This document shows positions 17,407 to 27,225 of a DNA stretch of 64,000 bases, one piece after another. Source of the DNA: Phenylobacterium sp. GTDB taxonomy: Bacteria; Pseudomonadota; Alphaproteobacteria; Caulobacterales; Caulobacteraceae. How positions within the stretch are numbered: the first letter of the stretch is position 1; each line of letters starts with the position of its first letter. The translations under genes and the position numbers were made by a program. The stretch is taken from assembly GCF_013822795.1 (NCBI RefSeq), contig NZ_PNLB01000010.1, positions 1-64,000 of the forward strand, given 5' to 3'. The notes beneath the pieces are model-generated. The model was not told the DNA's origin. It made no database searches and saw nothing but the letters and a program-made list of their open reading frames with translations.

Positions 17407-18666
17407 ATGTCCGCCGAGCAGCCCTTCAAATCCGAATTCCTGCGCACCATGCAGGAGCGCGGCTACATCCATCAGATCACCCACCCGGTGGAGCTGGACG
17501 AAGCCGCCGCCAAGGGGCCGATCACCGCCTACATCGGCTTCGACGCCACCGCCGCGTCGCTGCACGTCGGCCACATGATCCAGATCATGATGCTGCGCCG
17601 CCTCCAGCAGGCCGGGCACAAGCCGATCGTGCTGATGGGCGGGGGCACCACCAAGGTCGGCGACCCGACCGACAAGGACGGCCAGCGCCCGCTGCTCACC
17701 CACGAGCAGATCCAGGGCAACATCGCCACCATCAAGGGCACGTTCCAGCGCTTCCTGACGTTCGGCGATGGTCCGACCGACGCGATCATGGTCGACAACG
17801 ACGAGTGGCTGTCCAAGTTCGGCTACGTCGAGTTCCTGCGGAACTACGGGGTCCACTTCACGATCAACCGGATGCTGGCCTTCGACAGCGTCAAAGCGCG
17901 GCTCGATCGCGAGCAGCCGATGACGTTCCTCGAGTTCAATTACATGCTGATGCAGTCGGTCGACTTCCTGGAGCTCGAGCGCAGCCATGGCTGCCTGCTG
18001 CAGATGGGCGGCTCGGACCAGTGGGGCAACATCGTCAACGGGGTGGAGCTGATCCGCCGCGTCGATCAAAAGCCGTCCTTCGGCCTGACCACCCCGCTGC
18101 TCTCGACCGCCTCGGGCCAGAAGATGGGCAAAACGGTCGGCGGCGCGGTCTGGCTCAACGCCGACATGCGCAGCCCCTACGACTACTGGCAGTTCTGGCG
18201 CAACACCGAGGACGCTGACGTCGGCCGCTTCATGCGCCTCTTCACCGACCTGCCGATGGACGAGATCGCCCGCTACGAGGCGATGCAGGGCGCCGACATC
18301 AACGAGGCCAAGAAGGTGCTGGCCGGCGAGGCCACCCGCATGCTGCACGGCGAAGAAGCCGCCGCGGCCGCGGCCGAGGCCGCGCGCGTGGCCTTCGAGG
18401 TCGGCTCGGTGTCGGGCGACATGCCGACCCATGAGGTGCCGGCCGCCGAGCTCGAAGCCGGGCTAATGCTGGCCGCCCTGGCCACCGACGCCGGTCTGGC
18501 CGCCTCGCGCGGGGAAGCCCGCCGCCTGGCCCAAGGCGGCGGCCTGCGGGTCAATGACAAGGCCGAGGCGGACGCTGGCCGCACGATCACCAGCGCCGAC
18601 CTGGTCGACGGCGTCGTCAAGCTGGCCGCCGGCAAGAAGAAGATCGTCCTGGTGAAGCCGGTCTAG
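17407..18666 (+). CDS. tyrS: Tyrosyl-tRNA synthetase
   Basis: The 419-residue class I synthetase charges tRNA-Tyr. The HIGH-like motif is LHVGHM, tyrosine-binding [14 protein letters not shown] precedes it, and the KMSKS loop is [11 protein letters not shown]. The C-terminal S4 RNA-binding domain is [25 protein letters not shown] use ATG 17407 because family members begin at about [17 protein letters not shown]. An ATG at 17335 in the same frame has a better ribosome site (AGGAG at 17322-17326) and would add 24 polar residues; translation may really begin there. bcp follows 10 bases downstream. Confidence 0.95.
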   Translation: MSAEQPFKSEFLRTMQERGYIHQITHPVELDEAAAKGPITAYIGFDATAASLHVGHMIQIMMLRRLQQAGHKPIVLMGGGTTKVGDPTDKDGQRPLLTHEQIQGNIATIKGTFQRFLTFGDGPTDAIMVDNDEWLSKFGYVEFLRNYGVHFTINRMLAFDSVKARLDREQPMTFLEFNYMLMQSVDFLELERSHGCLLQMGGSDQWGNIVNGVELIRRVDQKPSFGLTTPLLSTASGQKMGKTVGGAVWLNADMRSPYDYWQFWRNTEDADVGRFMRLFTDLPMDEIARYEAMQGADINEAKKVLAGEATRMLHGEEAAAAAAEAARVAFEVGSVSGDMPTHEVPAAELEAGLMLAALATDAGLAASRGEARRLAQGGGLRVNDKAEADAGRTITSADLVDGVVKLAAGKKKIVLVKPV

Positions 18667-18676
18667 GAGCACCGAC

Positions 18677-19141
18677 ATGTCCGCACTGACCGAAGGCGCG
18701 AGCGCCCCCGACTTCGAACTGCAGGGCGCGCAAGGCCCGGTGAAGCTCGCTGATTTCGCCGGCAAGCCGCTGGTCGTCTACTTCTATCCGAAGGACGACA
18801 CCTCCGGCTGCACCAAGGAGGCCCAGGAGTTCACCGCCCTGGCCGCCCACTTCGCCCAGGCCGGGGTCGCGCTGCTCGGCGTCTCCAAGGACAGCGTCGC
18901 CAGTCACGCGAAGTTTACAGCCAAGTACGACCTCGCTGTTCCGCTGGCCTCAGACCCCGAGGGCGCGATGATCGAGGCCTACGGATCCTGGGTCGAAAAG
19001 AACATGTACGGCCGCAAGTACATGGGCATCGAACGGTCGACCTTCCTGATCGGCGCGGACGGCAAGCTGGCGCGAATCTGGCGCAAGGTCCGCGTCCCCA
19101 GCCACGCCGCCGAGGTGTTGAAAGCCGCGCAATCCCTTTGA
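18677..19141 (+). CDS. bcp: Thioredoxin-dependent peroxiredoxin (BCP/PrxQ)
   Basis: The 154-residue peroxiredoxin reduces hydrogen peroxide and organic peroxides using thioredoxin. The peroxidatic cysteine is in YPKDDTSGCTKEAQEF, with no second Cys five residues later, so it resembles PrxQ forms with a distant or absent resolving cysteine. The RSTFLIGADGKLARIWRKV strand pair is typical. It sits 10 bases after tyrS and its AGGAG ribosome site overlaps the tyrS stop, so it is co-expressed with tyrS. Confidence 0.94.
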   Translation: MSALTEGASAPDFELQGAQGPVKLADFAGKPLVVYFYPKDDTSGCTKEAQEFTALAAHFAQAGVALLGVSKDSVASHAKFTAKYDLAVPLASDPEGAMIEAYGSWVEKNMYGRKYMGIERSTFLIGADGKLARIWRKVRVPSHAAEVLKAAQSL

Positions 19142-19155
19142 TTGTTAAGCTTGGC

Positions 19156-19180
19156 GCGCTGCGGCCGGTCGCCGCAGCGC
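19156..19180 (+). terminator. Hairpin after bcp
   Basis: GCGCTGCGGC-cggtc-GCCGCAGCGC is a perfect 10-bp stem 15 bases after the bcp stop, without a T-run. The roughly 300-base gap to the M23 gene otherwise shows only a weak TTGCAC-N17-GCATAT promoter-like pair (19375-19403). Confidence 0.5.
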
Positions 19181-19441
19181 GACGCCTGACCACAGCGGCC
19201 GGACGGAACCGGCCGCCCTCCCCGATGTTGTAGATTTATCGCGCCGAACCACTATCCAGCCAAGGTTCTGCGCTGCAGAGCATCGTGATCTAGCGCGGCC
19301 ATTCAGGCCCTGTTAACCACGATCAGCCAGACTCGTCCGCCGCTCGGCTCGCGTACGTTGCAGCGCGAAGTCGCTTGCACGTGCGCCAATTCTCATTGCA
19401 TATCGCGCCGTTCCCCGAGTTTCGTAGCCGATACGGTGAGA

Positions 19442-20599
19442 ATGACACGCTTCGCGCGCCTTCGCCGATCGCTTGTAGAGCTGTTCCCTGAGCGACACCT
19501 CTACATCCGCTCTGGCGGTGAAATGCGTTCCTTCGTCCTGACCACCGGCCGCCAGATGGCGATCGCCGGCGGGGTCGCTGCCGGCGCGCTTTGGATGGGC
19601 GTCAGCACCGCGGCGATGATGGTCAACGCCATGGCGGTCTCCAGCCACGATCAGCAGCTGGCCCGCATGCAGGCCAAGTCCGAACGCCTGGTCGCCGACC
19701 GCGAAGCCCGCCTCAACAGCGCCATGGTGCAGCTGAACCAGGCCGAGGGCGGCATCGGGGCCCTGGCCGCCAGCGTCGAGAACCGCCACGCCGCGCTCGC
19801 CATTCTGCTGACTGAGTTCAAGGGACAGCCAGGGGCCCAGGCCGCGCTCGCCCCGGCCATCGCCAAGGCCACCAGCGCCTCGGCCGAGGTCGGCCCGCTC
19901 CGCCGCATCGAACTGGTCCGCGCCGGCCAGGAACGCCTGATCGACGCCGCCGACGATTTCGCCAAGACCCGCGCCGACCGGCTGCGGCTGGCCTTTCGCC
20001 TCGCCGGCCTGACCCCGTCGTCTTTCGTGCCCAAGGGCGGTTCGCTGGGCGGCCCGCTGATCGAGGCCAAGGATCCGCGCGCCCTGGCCGCCGTGCTCGA
20101 TGTCGACGAGGACTTCGCCGAACGCATTCAGCATGCGGCGACCAACCTTTCCGAAGCCGGCGCGCTTGTCGATGCGGCCGCCAAGCTGCCCTTCGCCCGT
20201 CCGACCACCGCCGCGGCGCAGACCAGCAGCTATGGCGTGCGGTTCGACCCGTTCACCCGCCGCCCGGCTTTCCATTCCGGCCTCGACTTCGCTGGCCCGA
20301 CCAACACGCCAATCTATTCGACCGCGCCCGGCGTGGTCTCATTCACCGGCGTGCGCTCGGGCTACGGCAACACCATCGAGATCGACCACGGTCGCGGCTT
20401 CAAGACCCGTTACGCCCACTTGCAAGCCATCGGCGTGCGACCGGGCGAGCGCGTGACCGTCGGCAGCCGGATCGGCGGCATGGGTTCCACGGGCCGGTCC
20501 ACCGGGCCGCACCTGCACTATGAGGTCTGGGTCAATGGTAGGGCCCAGAACCCGTCGCGTTTCGTAAAGGCTGGCGATTATGTTCTCCAAGGCGGTTAA
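19442..20599 (+). CDS. Membrane-anchored M23 peptidase (LytM-type endopeptidase), bactofilin partner
   Basis: The 385-residue protein has a short cytoplasmic N-terminus (MTRFARLRRSLVELFPERHLYIRSGGEMRSF), one membrane segment at about 40-62, and a periplasmic coiled-coil region at about 65-130. The C-terminal M23 domain at about 265-375 keeps the zinc ligands: HSGLDF (His/Asp) and GPHLHYEV (HxH). It should cut peptidoglycan cross-bridges or be an activator if substrate access is limited. ATG 19442 follows GGTGAG; the track's 28 extra residues are not supported. Its 3' end overlaps the bactofilin start by 20 bases. In Hyphomonas neptunium the equivalent pair LmdC-BacA acts together in stalk/bud morphogenesis. 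Confidence 0.92.
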   Translation: MTRFARLRRSLVELFPERHLYIRSGGEMRSFVLTTGRQMAIAGGVAAGALWMGVSTAAMMVNAMAVSSHDQQLARMQAKSERLVADREARLNSAMVQLNQAEGGIGALAASVENRHAALAILLTEFKGQPGAQAALAPAIAKATSASAEVGPLRRIELVRAGQERLIDAADDFAKTRADRLRLAFRLAGLTPSSFVPKGGSLGGPLIEAKDPRALAAVLDVDEDFAERIQHAATNLSEAGALVDAAAKLPFARPTTAAAQTSSYGVRFDPFTRRPAFHSGLDFAGPTNTPIYSTAPGVVSFTGVRSGYGNTIEIDHGRGFKTRYAHLQAIGVRPGERVTVGSRIGGMGSTGRSTGPHLHYEVWVNGRAQNPSRFVKAGDYVLQGG

Positions 20600-21017
20600 G
20601 CCCGAGAAGACCTCCGACACGTCCCTGTCGGCCACGACCGGCGAACGCAAGGCCCCCAAGCCGGCCTCCCTCATCAGCCAGGACCTCACGATCGAAGGCG
20701 GCATCGTCGGCGAAGGCGAACTGCACGTCGACGGCGTGATCCGCGGCGACGTCCGGGTCGGCCGCCTGACCCTGGGCGACACCGGCCACATCGAAGGCTC
20801 GATCCAGGCCGAGAGCGTCGACATCCGCGGCCGCATCATCGGCACCGTCACCGCCAAGCAGGTGCGCCTGTTCGGGACCGCCTACGTCGACGGCGACATC
20901 ACCCACGAGCAGCTGTCGGTCGAGACCGGCGCCTTCTTCCAGGGCCGCAGCCTGAAGTTCCAGCGCCCCGCGCCGGTCGCGCTCGCCGCGCCTGAGCCGG
21001 AAGTCCAGAGCGCGTAG
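20580..21017 (+). CDS. bacA: Bactofilin (polymer-forming cytoskeletal protein)
   Basis: The 145-residue protein has the DUF583 bactofilin core: LISQDLTIEGGIVGEGELHVDGVIRGDVRVGRLTLGDTGHIEGSIQAESVDIRGRIIGTVTAKQVRLFGTAYVDGDITHEQLSVETGAFFQG, a right-handed beta-helix of repeating short strands at about 35-130. The tails are short, disordered and Pro/Ala rich. Bactofilins polymerise without nucleotide at the membrane and recruit wall enzymes. The start lies 20 bases inside the M23 gene, indicating translational coupling. The bacA name is by analogy with Caulobacter and Hyphomonas. Confidence 0.93.
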   Translation: MFSKAVKPEKTSDTSLSATTGERKAPKPASLISQDLTIEGGIVGEGELHVDGVIRGDVRVGRLTLGDTGHIEGSIQAESVDIRGRIIGTVTAKQVRLFGTAYVDGDITHEQLSVETGAFFQGRSLKFQRPAPVALAAPEPEVQSA

Positions 21018-21029
21018 AGCGGCCAGGCG

Positions 21030-21138
21030 CCGCTCATCCCGGCGAAAGCCGGGACCCAAGCTGAACCGAAAGCAAACCCGCGGCATTCGGCCATGGCTCA
21101 AGCGCCGCTTGGGCCCCGGCTTTCGCCGGGGTGAGCGG
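21030..21138. repeat. 32-bp inverted repeat between convergent genes
   Basis: CCGCTCATCCCGGCGAAAGCC... (21030-21061) recurs as its reverse complement at 21107-21138 with two differences, both of which can still pair as G-U in RNA. Each arm also contains its own small hairpin (CCCGGC-gaaa-GCCGGG). It fills the gap between bacA and the ComB-like gene and may end both transcripts. This sequence type is a common dispersed intergenic repeat in alphaproteobacteria, from memory of such genomes. Confidence 0.8.
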
Positions 21139-21154
21139 TATTAGGCTAAAGCGC

Positions 21155-21862
21155 CTAAGCCACGTTCTCGTAGGCGCCGTTCTTCAGCAGCGGCGTGCAG
21201 TGGCTGACGTTCAACTCGGCGGCGATGTCGACGTCGAGCGCGTGCTCCTTCTCGATCAGCTCCACGCCCGACCGACAGGTCCGGAGCGTCGCCTCCAGGT
21301 GCGGACGCGCGCTCAGGAAGGCGTGCCGCGCCACGACCGCCTCAGGTTCGCCGTCGAAGCCGATCGCCTCGATCACCGCCCCTGCGCCCAGCAGGTCCTC
21401 GATCGCCGGCCGCAGCGAGCCGTCAGGCCATTGCTCGCCGGCCGGAATGACCGCGATGTCTCGCCCTTCGGCCAAGGCCACGGCCTTGGCCGCCACCGCC
21501 GCGGCGTTGCGCAGACAGCCGGCCAGCACGCTCGCCCGCCCACAGGCCAGCGACAGCCGTGATCCATTCGGCGACGGCAGCAGCAGGCGCTCGCCCGGAT
21601 TGAGCTTCATCAAGCTCGCGGGCGACAGGCTCAGCTGGCCGCCGGCCTTGCGGCTCGCCGCCAGCCGCGCGCCCACCCGCTCGGCCTCGGCCCGCGCCGC
21701 GTCCTCGTCGCCGTACGGAAAAGGGTGAATCCGCGCTTGGCGGTGCACGGCTACGTCGACCGCCGTCGAGAACGACAGCACATCGACGATCACCACGACC
21801 GCAACCCGGTCGCGCAGCAGCGCGACCCCGTTCAGTCCCCACTCGCAATGGACCTTCTGCAT
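21155..21862 (-). CDS. 2-phosphosulfolactate phosphatase (ComB) family protein
   Basis: The 235-residue protein shows ComB landmarks: VVVIVDVLSFSTAVDVAV near the start, LLLPSPNGSRLSLACG in the middle, VIPAGEQWPDGSLRPAIEDLLGAGAVI and the terminal LNVSHCTPLLKNGAYEN. The founding archaeal enzyme dephosphorylates phosphosulfolactate in coenzyme M synthesis. Bacteria of this kind do not make coenzyme M, so the real substrate is unknown. ATG 21862 is preferred over the GTG at 21865 because GGAGG lies at better spacing. It ends opposite the inverted repeat and follows prfB by about 70 bases on the same strand. Confidence 0.82.
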   Translation of the reverse strand: MQKVHCEWGLNGVALLRDRVAVVVIVDVLSFSTAVDVAVHRQARIHPFPYGDEDAARAEAERVGARLAASRKAGGQLSLSPASLMKLNPGERLLLPSPNGSRLSLACGRASVLAGCLRNAAAVAAKAVALAEGRDIAVIPAGEQWPDGSLRPAIEDLLGAGAVIEAIGFDGEPEAVVARHAFLSARPHLEATLRTCRSGVELIEKEHALDVDIAAELNVSHCTPLLKNGAYENVA

Positions 21863-21931
21863 CACGCGCCTCCGGCGGTGATCGAACGCCGTTCCCGGGG
21901 CAAATGCAAACGTGGCTGTGGAGCGGGCTCC

Positions 21932-23054
21932 CTAGGCCCCCGCCCCATCACGCGTGCTGCCCACGCGCTGCGCCAAGGCCGCACCCATGAATTCGTCGAG
22001 ATCGCCGTCCAGCACGCCTTGCGTGTCGGAGGTTTCGACGTTGGTCCGCAGATCCTTGACCATCTGATACGGCTGCAGGACGTAGGATCGGATCTGGTGG
22101 CCCCAGCCGATATCGGTCTTCAGGTCGTTCATCGCCTGAGCCTCGGCTTCGCGCTTCTGCAGTTCCAGCTCATAGAGCCGGGCGCGCAGCATCTTCCAGG
22201 CCTCGTCGCGGTTCTGGTGCTGCGAGCGGCCCATCTGGCAGGCCACCACCACGCCGGTCGGAATGTGCGTCAGACGCACGGCCGAGTCGGTCTTGTTGAT
22301 GTGCTGACCGCCGGCGCCGGACGCCCGATAGGTGTCGGTCCGCACGTCGGACGGGTTGATGTCGATCTCGATGGTGTCGTCGACCACCGGATAGACCCAG
22401 ACCGAGGCGAAACTGGTGTGCCGCTTGGCCGCCGCGTCGAACGGCGAGATGCGCACCAGCCGGTGCACGCCCGCCTCGCTCTTCAGCCAGCCATAGGCGT
22501 TCGGGCCCTTGATCTGCAGGGTGACCGACTTGATCCCGGCCTGTTCGCCCGAAGTCTCTTCGAGGAAGTCGACGCTCATGCCGTGGGCGTTGGCCCAACG
22601 GGTGTACATGCGCATCAGCATCCCGGCCCAGTCGTTGGACTCGGTGCCGCCGGCGCCGGAATTGATTTCCATGAAGGCGTCGTTGCCGTCCGCCTCGCCC
22701 GACAACAGGGCTTCCAACTCGGCCCGCGCAGCGCGCTCCTTGATGGCCTTCAGCTGTTCGCGGGCCTCATCGAGGGTGGCTTCATCGCCCTCCTCGTCGG
22801 CCATCTCGGCGTAACCGATGGCGTCGGCCAGGTCGCGTTCCAGCGACTGCACGGCCTCGACGGACGCGGCCAGTTTTGCGCGTTCGCGAGTGATCGCCTG
22901 GGCGGCCGCCGCGTCGTCCCAAAGGGTCGGGTCTTCGACGCGGGCGTTCAGCTCATCGAGCTTTCTTAGGGCCGGTTCCCAGTCAAAGTCTCCTCCTGAG
23001 CAAGTCGATCGACTGCTCGATGTCGGCCTTCGCGGCCTCGACATCCACTCTCAT
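21932..23054 (-). CDS. prfB: Peptide chain release factor 2, expressed by +1 programmed frameshift
   Basis: RF2 recognises UGA and UAA stops. The frame in the ORF track begins at an artificial N-terminus. The true gene starts at ATG 23054 ([23 protein letters not shown], 23 codons), meets an in-frame TGA at 22985-22983, and continues in the +1 frame as [22 protein letters not shown], giving about 373 residues. The SPF anticodon-like tripeptide (VRISPFDAA) and catalytic GGQ ([16 protein letters not shown]) are intact. Low RF2 raises frameshifting, giving autoregulation. It lies about 75 bases after ponA on the same strand. Confidence 0.95.
22982..22997 (-). promoter_or_regulatory. prfB programmed +1 frameshift site
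   Basis: On the minus strand the site reads AGGAGG-AGA-CTT-TGA-C. This is the classic RF2 arrangement: an internal Shine-Dalgarno-like AGGAGG three bases before the slippery CTT, then the UGA stop and C. The ribosome shifts forward by one base on CTT T and resumes at GAC. Confidence 0.95.
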
Positions 23055-23130
23055 GGGAATCTCCGAAACCAGAAATGTTCTGGGGGTCGGGCAGATAGCG
23101 CGCGAAGGGGCGCATGACAATGGCGGGCGG

Positions 23131-25515
<2,385 letters not shown>

Positions 25516-25611
25516 ACTGACCGACCTCCGCGGGGCGCGCCCCGTCCGCTCAGGCTGGTCTAGCGTGCATCGCGCCGGGCGCCAACGGCCCTGCGTCGGC
25601 GTGGCGCGGCG

Positions 25612-26805
25612 TCAGTTCGACGCCAGCTTGGTCGGCTGGCCGAAATAGTCGTCGATGGCTTCGGCGACCGAACCCATGAGCCGGGTGCGCTTGCCCGGAT
25701 CGCGCAGCACCGCCTCGTCGGCGGCGTTGGTCAGGAAGCCCATCTCCAGCAGCACGGCCGGAACGTCCGGGGCCAGCAGCACGGCCAGGCCAGCCTCGCG
25801 GTGGCTGCGGCGCAGCAGCGGCTGGTGGTCGCTCACCCGCTCCAGCAGCACCTCGGCGAAGGTGGCCGAACGGTTGCGGGTCATGCGCTGGGTCAGGTCC
25901 AGCAAGATGGTCGAAACCCCATGATCGCCATGGCTGCCGGCCTGCATGAACCAGTCGTCCTTGCTGACGAACTTGGCCGAGCGCGAGGTCGCGCGGTCGG
26001 CGAGCGTATAGACGCTGGCCCCGCGCAGGCTGGGATCGGTGCCCGAGTCGGCGTGCAGCGAGATGAACAGGTCGGCGTCGGCGCGCCGGGCGACCTGCAC
26101 GCGCACCGCGTGATCGACATAGACGTCGGCGTCCCGGGTCATCACGACCTTATAGCGGCCGCTCTTTTCCAGCTGGCTCTTCAGCGCCCGCGCTGCGGCC
26201 AGGGTGACGTCCTTCTCGTTGCCGTCGGCGCCCTTGGTGCCCGGATCCTTGCCGCCGTGGCCGGCGTCGATGACGATGACTTTCTTAAGCGGCAGCGCGG
26301 CCTTGGTCGTCTTGACCGGGGCCGAGATGAAACGCGGGCCCGCGGCGGCTTGGGCGACCCTCACGTTCGCCGGGGCCTTGGCCGCCAGGTCGATCACATA
26401 GCGATAGTTGGCCACGCCGTCGGCGGGCGGCAGCAGGAAGCGGCGCTTGATCACCGCATCGTCGGCCAGGTCGATGCGCAGCCGCGCGCCGCCGGCCGAG
26501 TCGTCCACCACCCAGGCCTTCACCAGGCCCAGTCCCCCGCCCTGCAGCTGGTTGTCGACCGACACCCCTGGAAGACTCAGGACGACCCGGCGGTCGCCCT
26601 GCCCGTCCGAGGCCACCTTGCCGGTCGCCGATTTGTCGAGGTCGATGACGATGCGGGTTTCGGCGCGGTCTCCGCCGAGGCGAACCTTCAGGATGTCTGC
26701 CTTGGCGCCGGCCGCCTGCGCTCCGGCGACGATCGCCAGGCAGCAGACCACGGCGCCGACCGTGGCCAGCACGCTTCGTCCGCCGATCCTGAACCTGCCG
26801 CCCAT
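25612..26805 (-). CDS. amiC: N-acetylmuramoyl-L-alanine amidase (AmiC-type, AMIN + Amidase_3)
   Basis: The protein is about 397 residues. A signal peptide (MGGRFRIGGRSVLATVGAVVCCLAIVAGAQA) is followed by an AMIN domain at about 30-135, which localises such enzymes to septal wall. The Amidase_3 domain has zinc ligands in VIVIDAGHGGKDPGTKG and SLHADSGTD and the catalytic Glu in LLEMGFLTNAADEAVL. It removes stem peptides to split daughter-cell walls. I start at ATG 26805; ATG 26826 (MCNGAARMGG) is possible but overlaps a TATAAA that may be the -10 element. The track ORF extends much too far. ponA follows 96 bases downstream. Confidence 0.92.
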   Translation of the reverse strand: MGGRFRIGGRSVLATVGAVVCCLAIVAGAQAAGAKADILKVRLGGDRAETRIVIDLDKSATGKVASDGQGDRRVVLSLPGVSVDNQLQGGGLGLVKAWVVDDSAGGARLRIDLADDAVIKRRFLLPPADGVANYRYVIDLAAKAPANVRVAQAAAGPRFISAPVKTTKAALPLKKVIVIDAGHGGKDPGTKGADGNEKDVTLAAARALKSQLEKSGRYKVVMTRDADVYVDHAVRVQVARRADADLFISLHADSGTDPSLRGASVYTLADRATSRSAKFVSKDDWFMQAGSHGDHGVSTILLDLTQRMTRNRSATFAEVLLERVSDHQPLLRRSHREAGLAVLLAPDVPAVLLEMGFLTNAADEAVLRDPGKRTRLMGSVAEAIDDYFGQPTKLASN

Positions 26806-27225
26806 ACGCGCAGCCCCGTTACACATTTTATACCGTCGTACCCATATAGACCGCGGCGGCGTGGACAAACGGTTAACCGCGTCCTTACGCCACCGCTTTG
26901 CGGCGCGGCGGCTTTCCTTTTTGCCGCCAGTGTTGCAATGTCCGCCCGCGCTGGACCGTGCGCGCCTTGCGTCGCAAGGCTGCGGCCCGCGCGACACACC
27001 CCGCGTCGGCTTCGCCACCTTCGGCGACCACGCGCCATCCGATCCGCGCCTAATGATTGGGCGCGCCTGGGAACACACCAATGGGCAGCGCCGCTCGAGC
27101 CCAATTTCGGCCTACCGCCCGCCTTGCCGGTTCCGGCATTGCGATGGGCGGTGGCGTGCGCGCCCTCCTGACAGACCGGCGGCGCCCGAGCCGAGAGCTC
27201 GCGGCGCGCCTCGGAGACGTACTTG
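26806..27225. other. Divergent control region between amiC and rne
   Basis: The roughly 420-base gap holds no convincing gene. TATAAA on the minus strand near 26828-26833 may belong to amiC. On the plus strand GGCGGC-N10-GCCGCC (26907-26928) forms a short hairpin. The length suggests a long rne 5' leader, which in other bacteria is where RNase E controls its own mRNA. Confidence 0.4.

Noticed and set aside
26860-26890. CtrA-like TTAA-N7-TTAA box in the amiC-rne gap (TTAACCGCGTCCTTAC)
   Set aside because: Second half reads CTTAC instead of TTAAC, and a single degenerate match is expected by chance.
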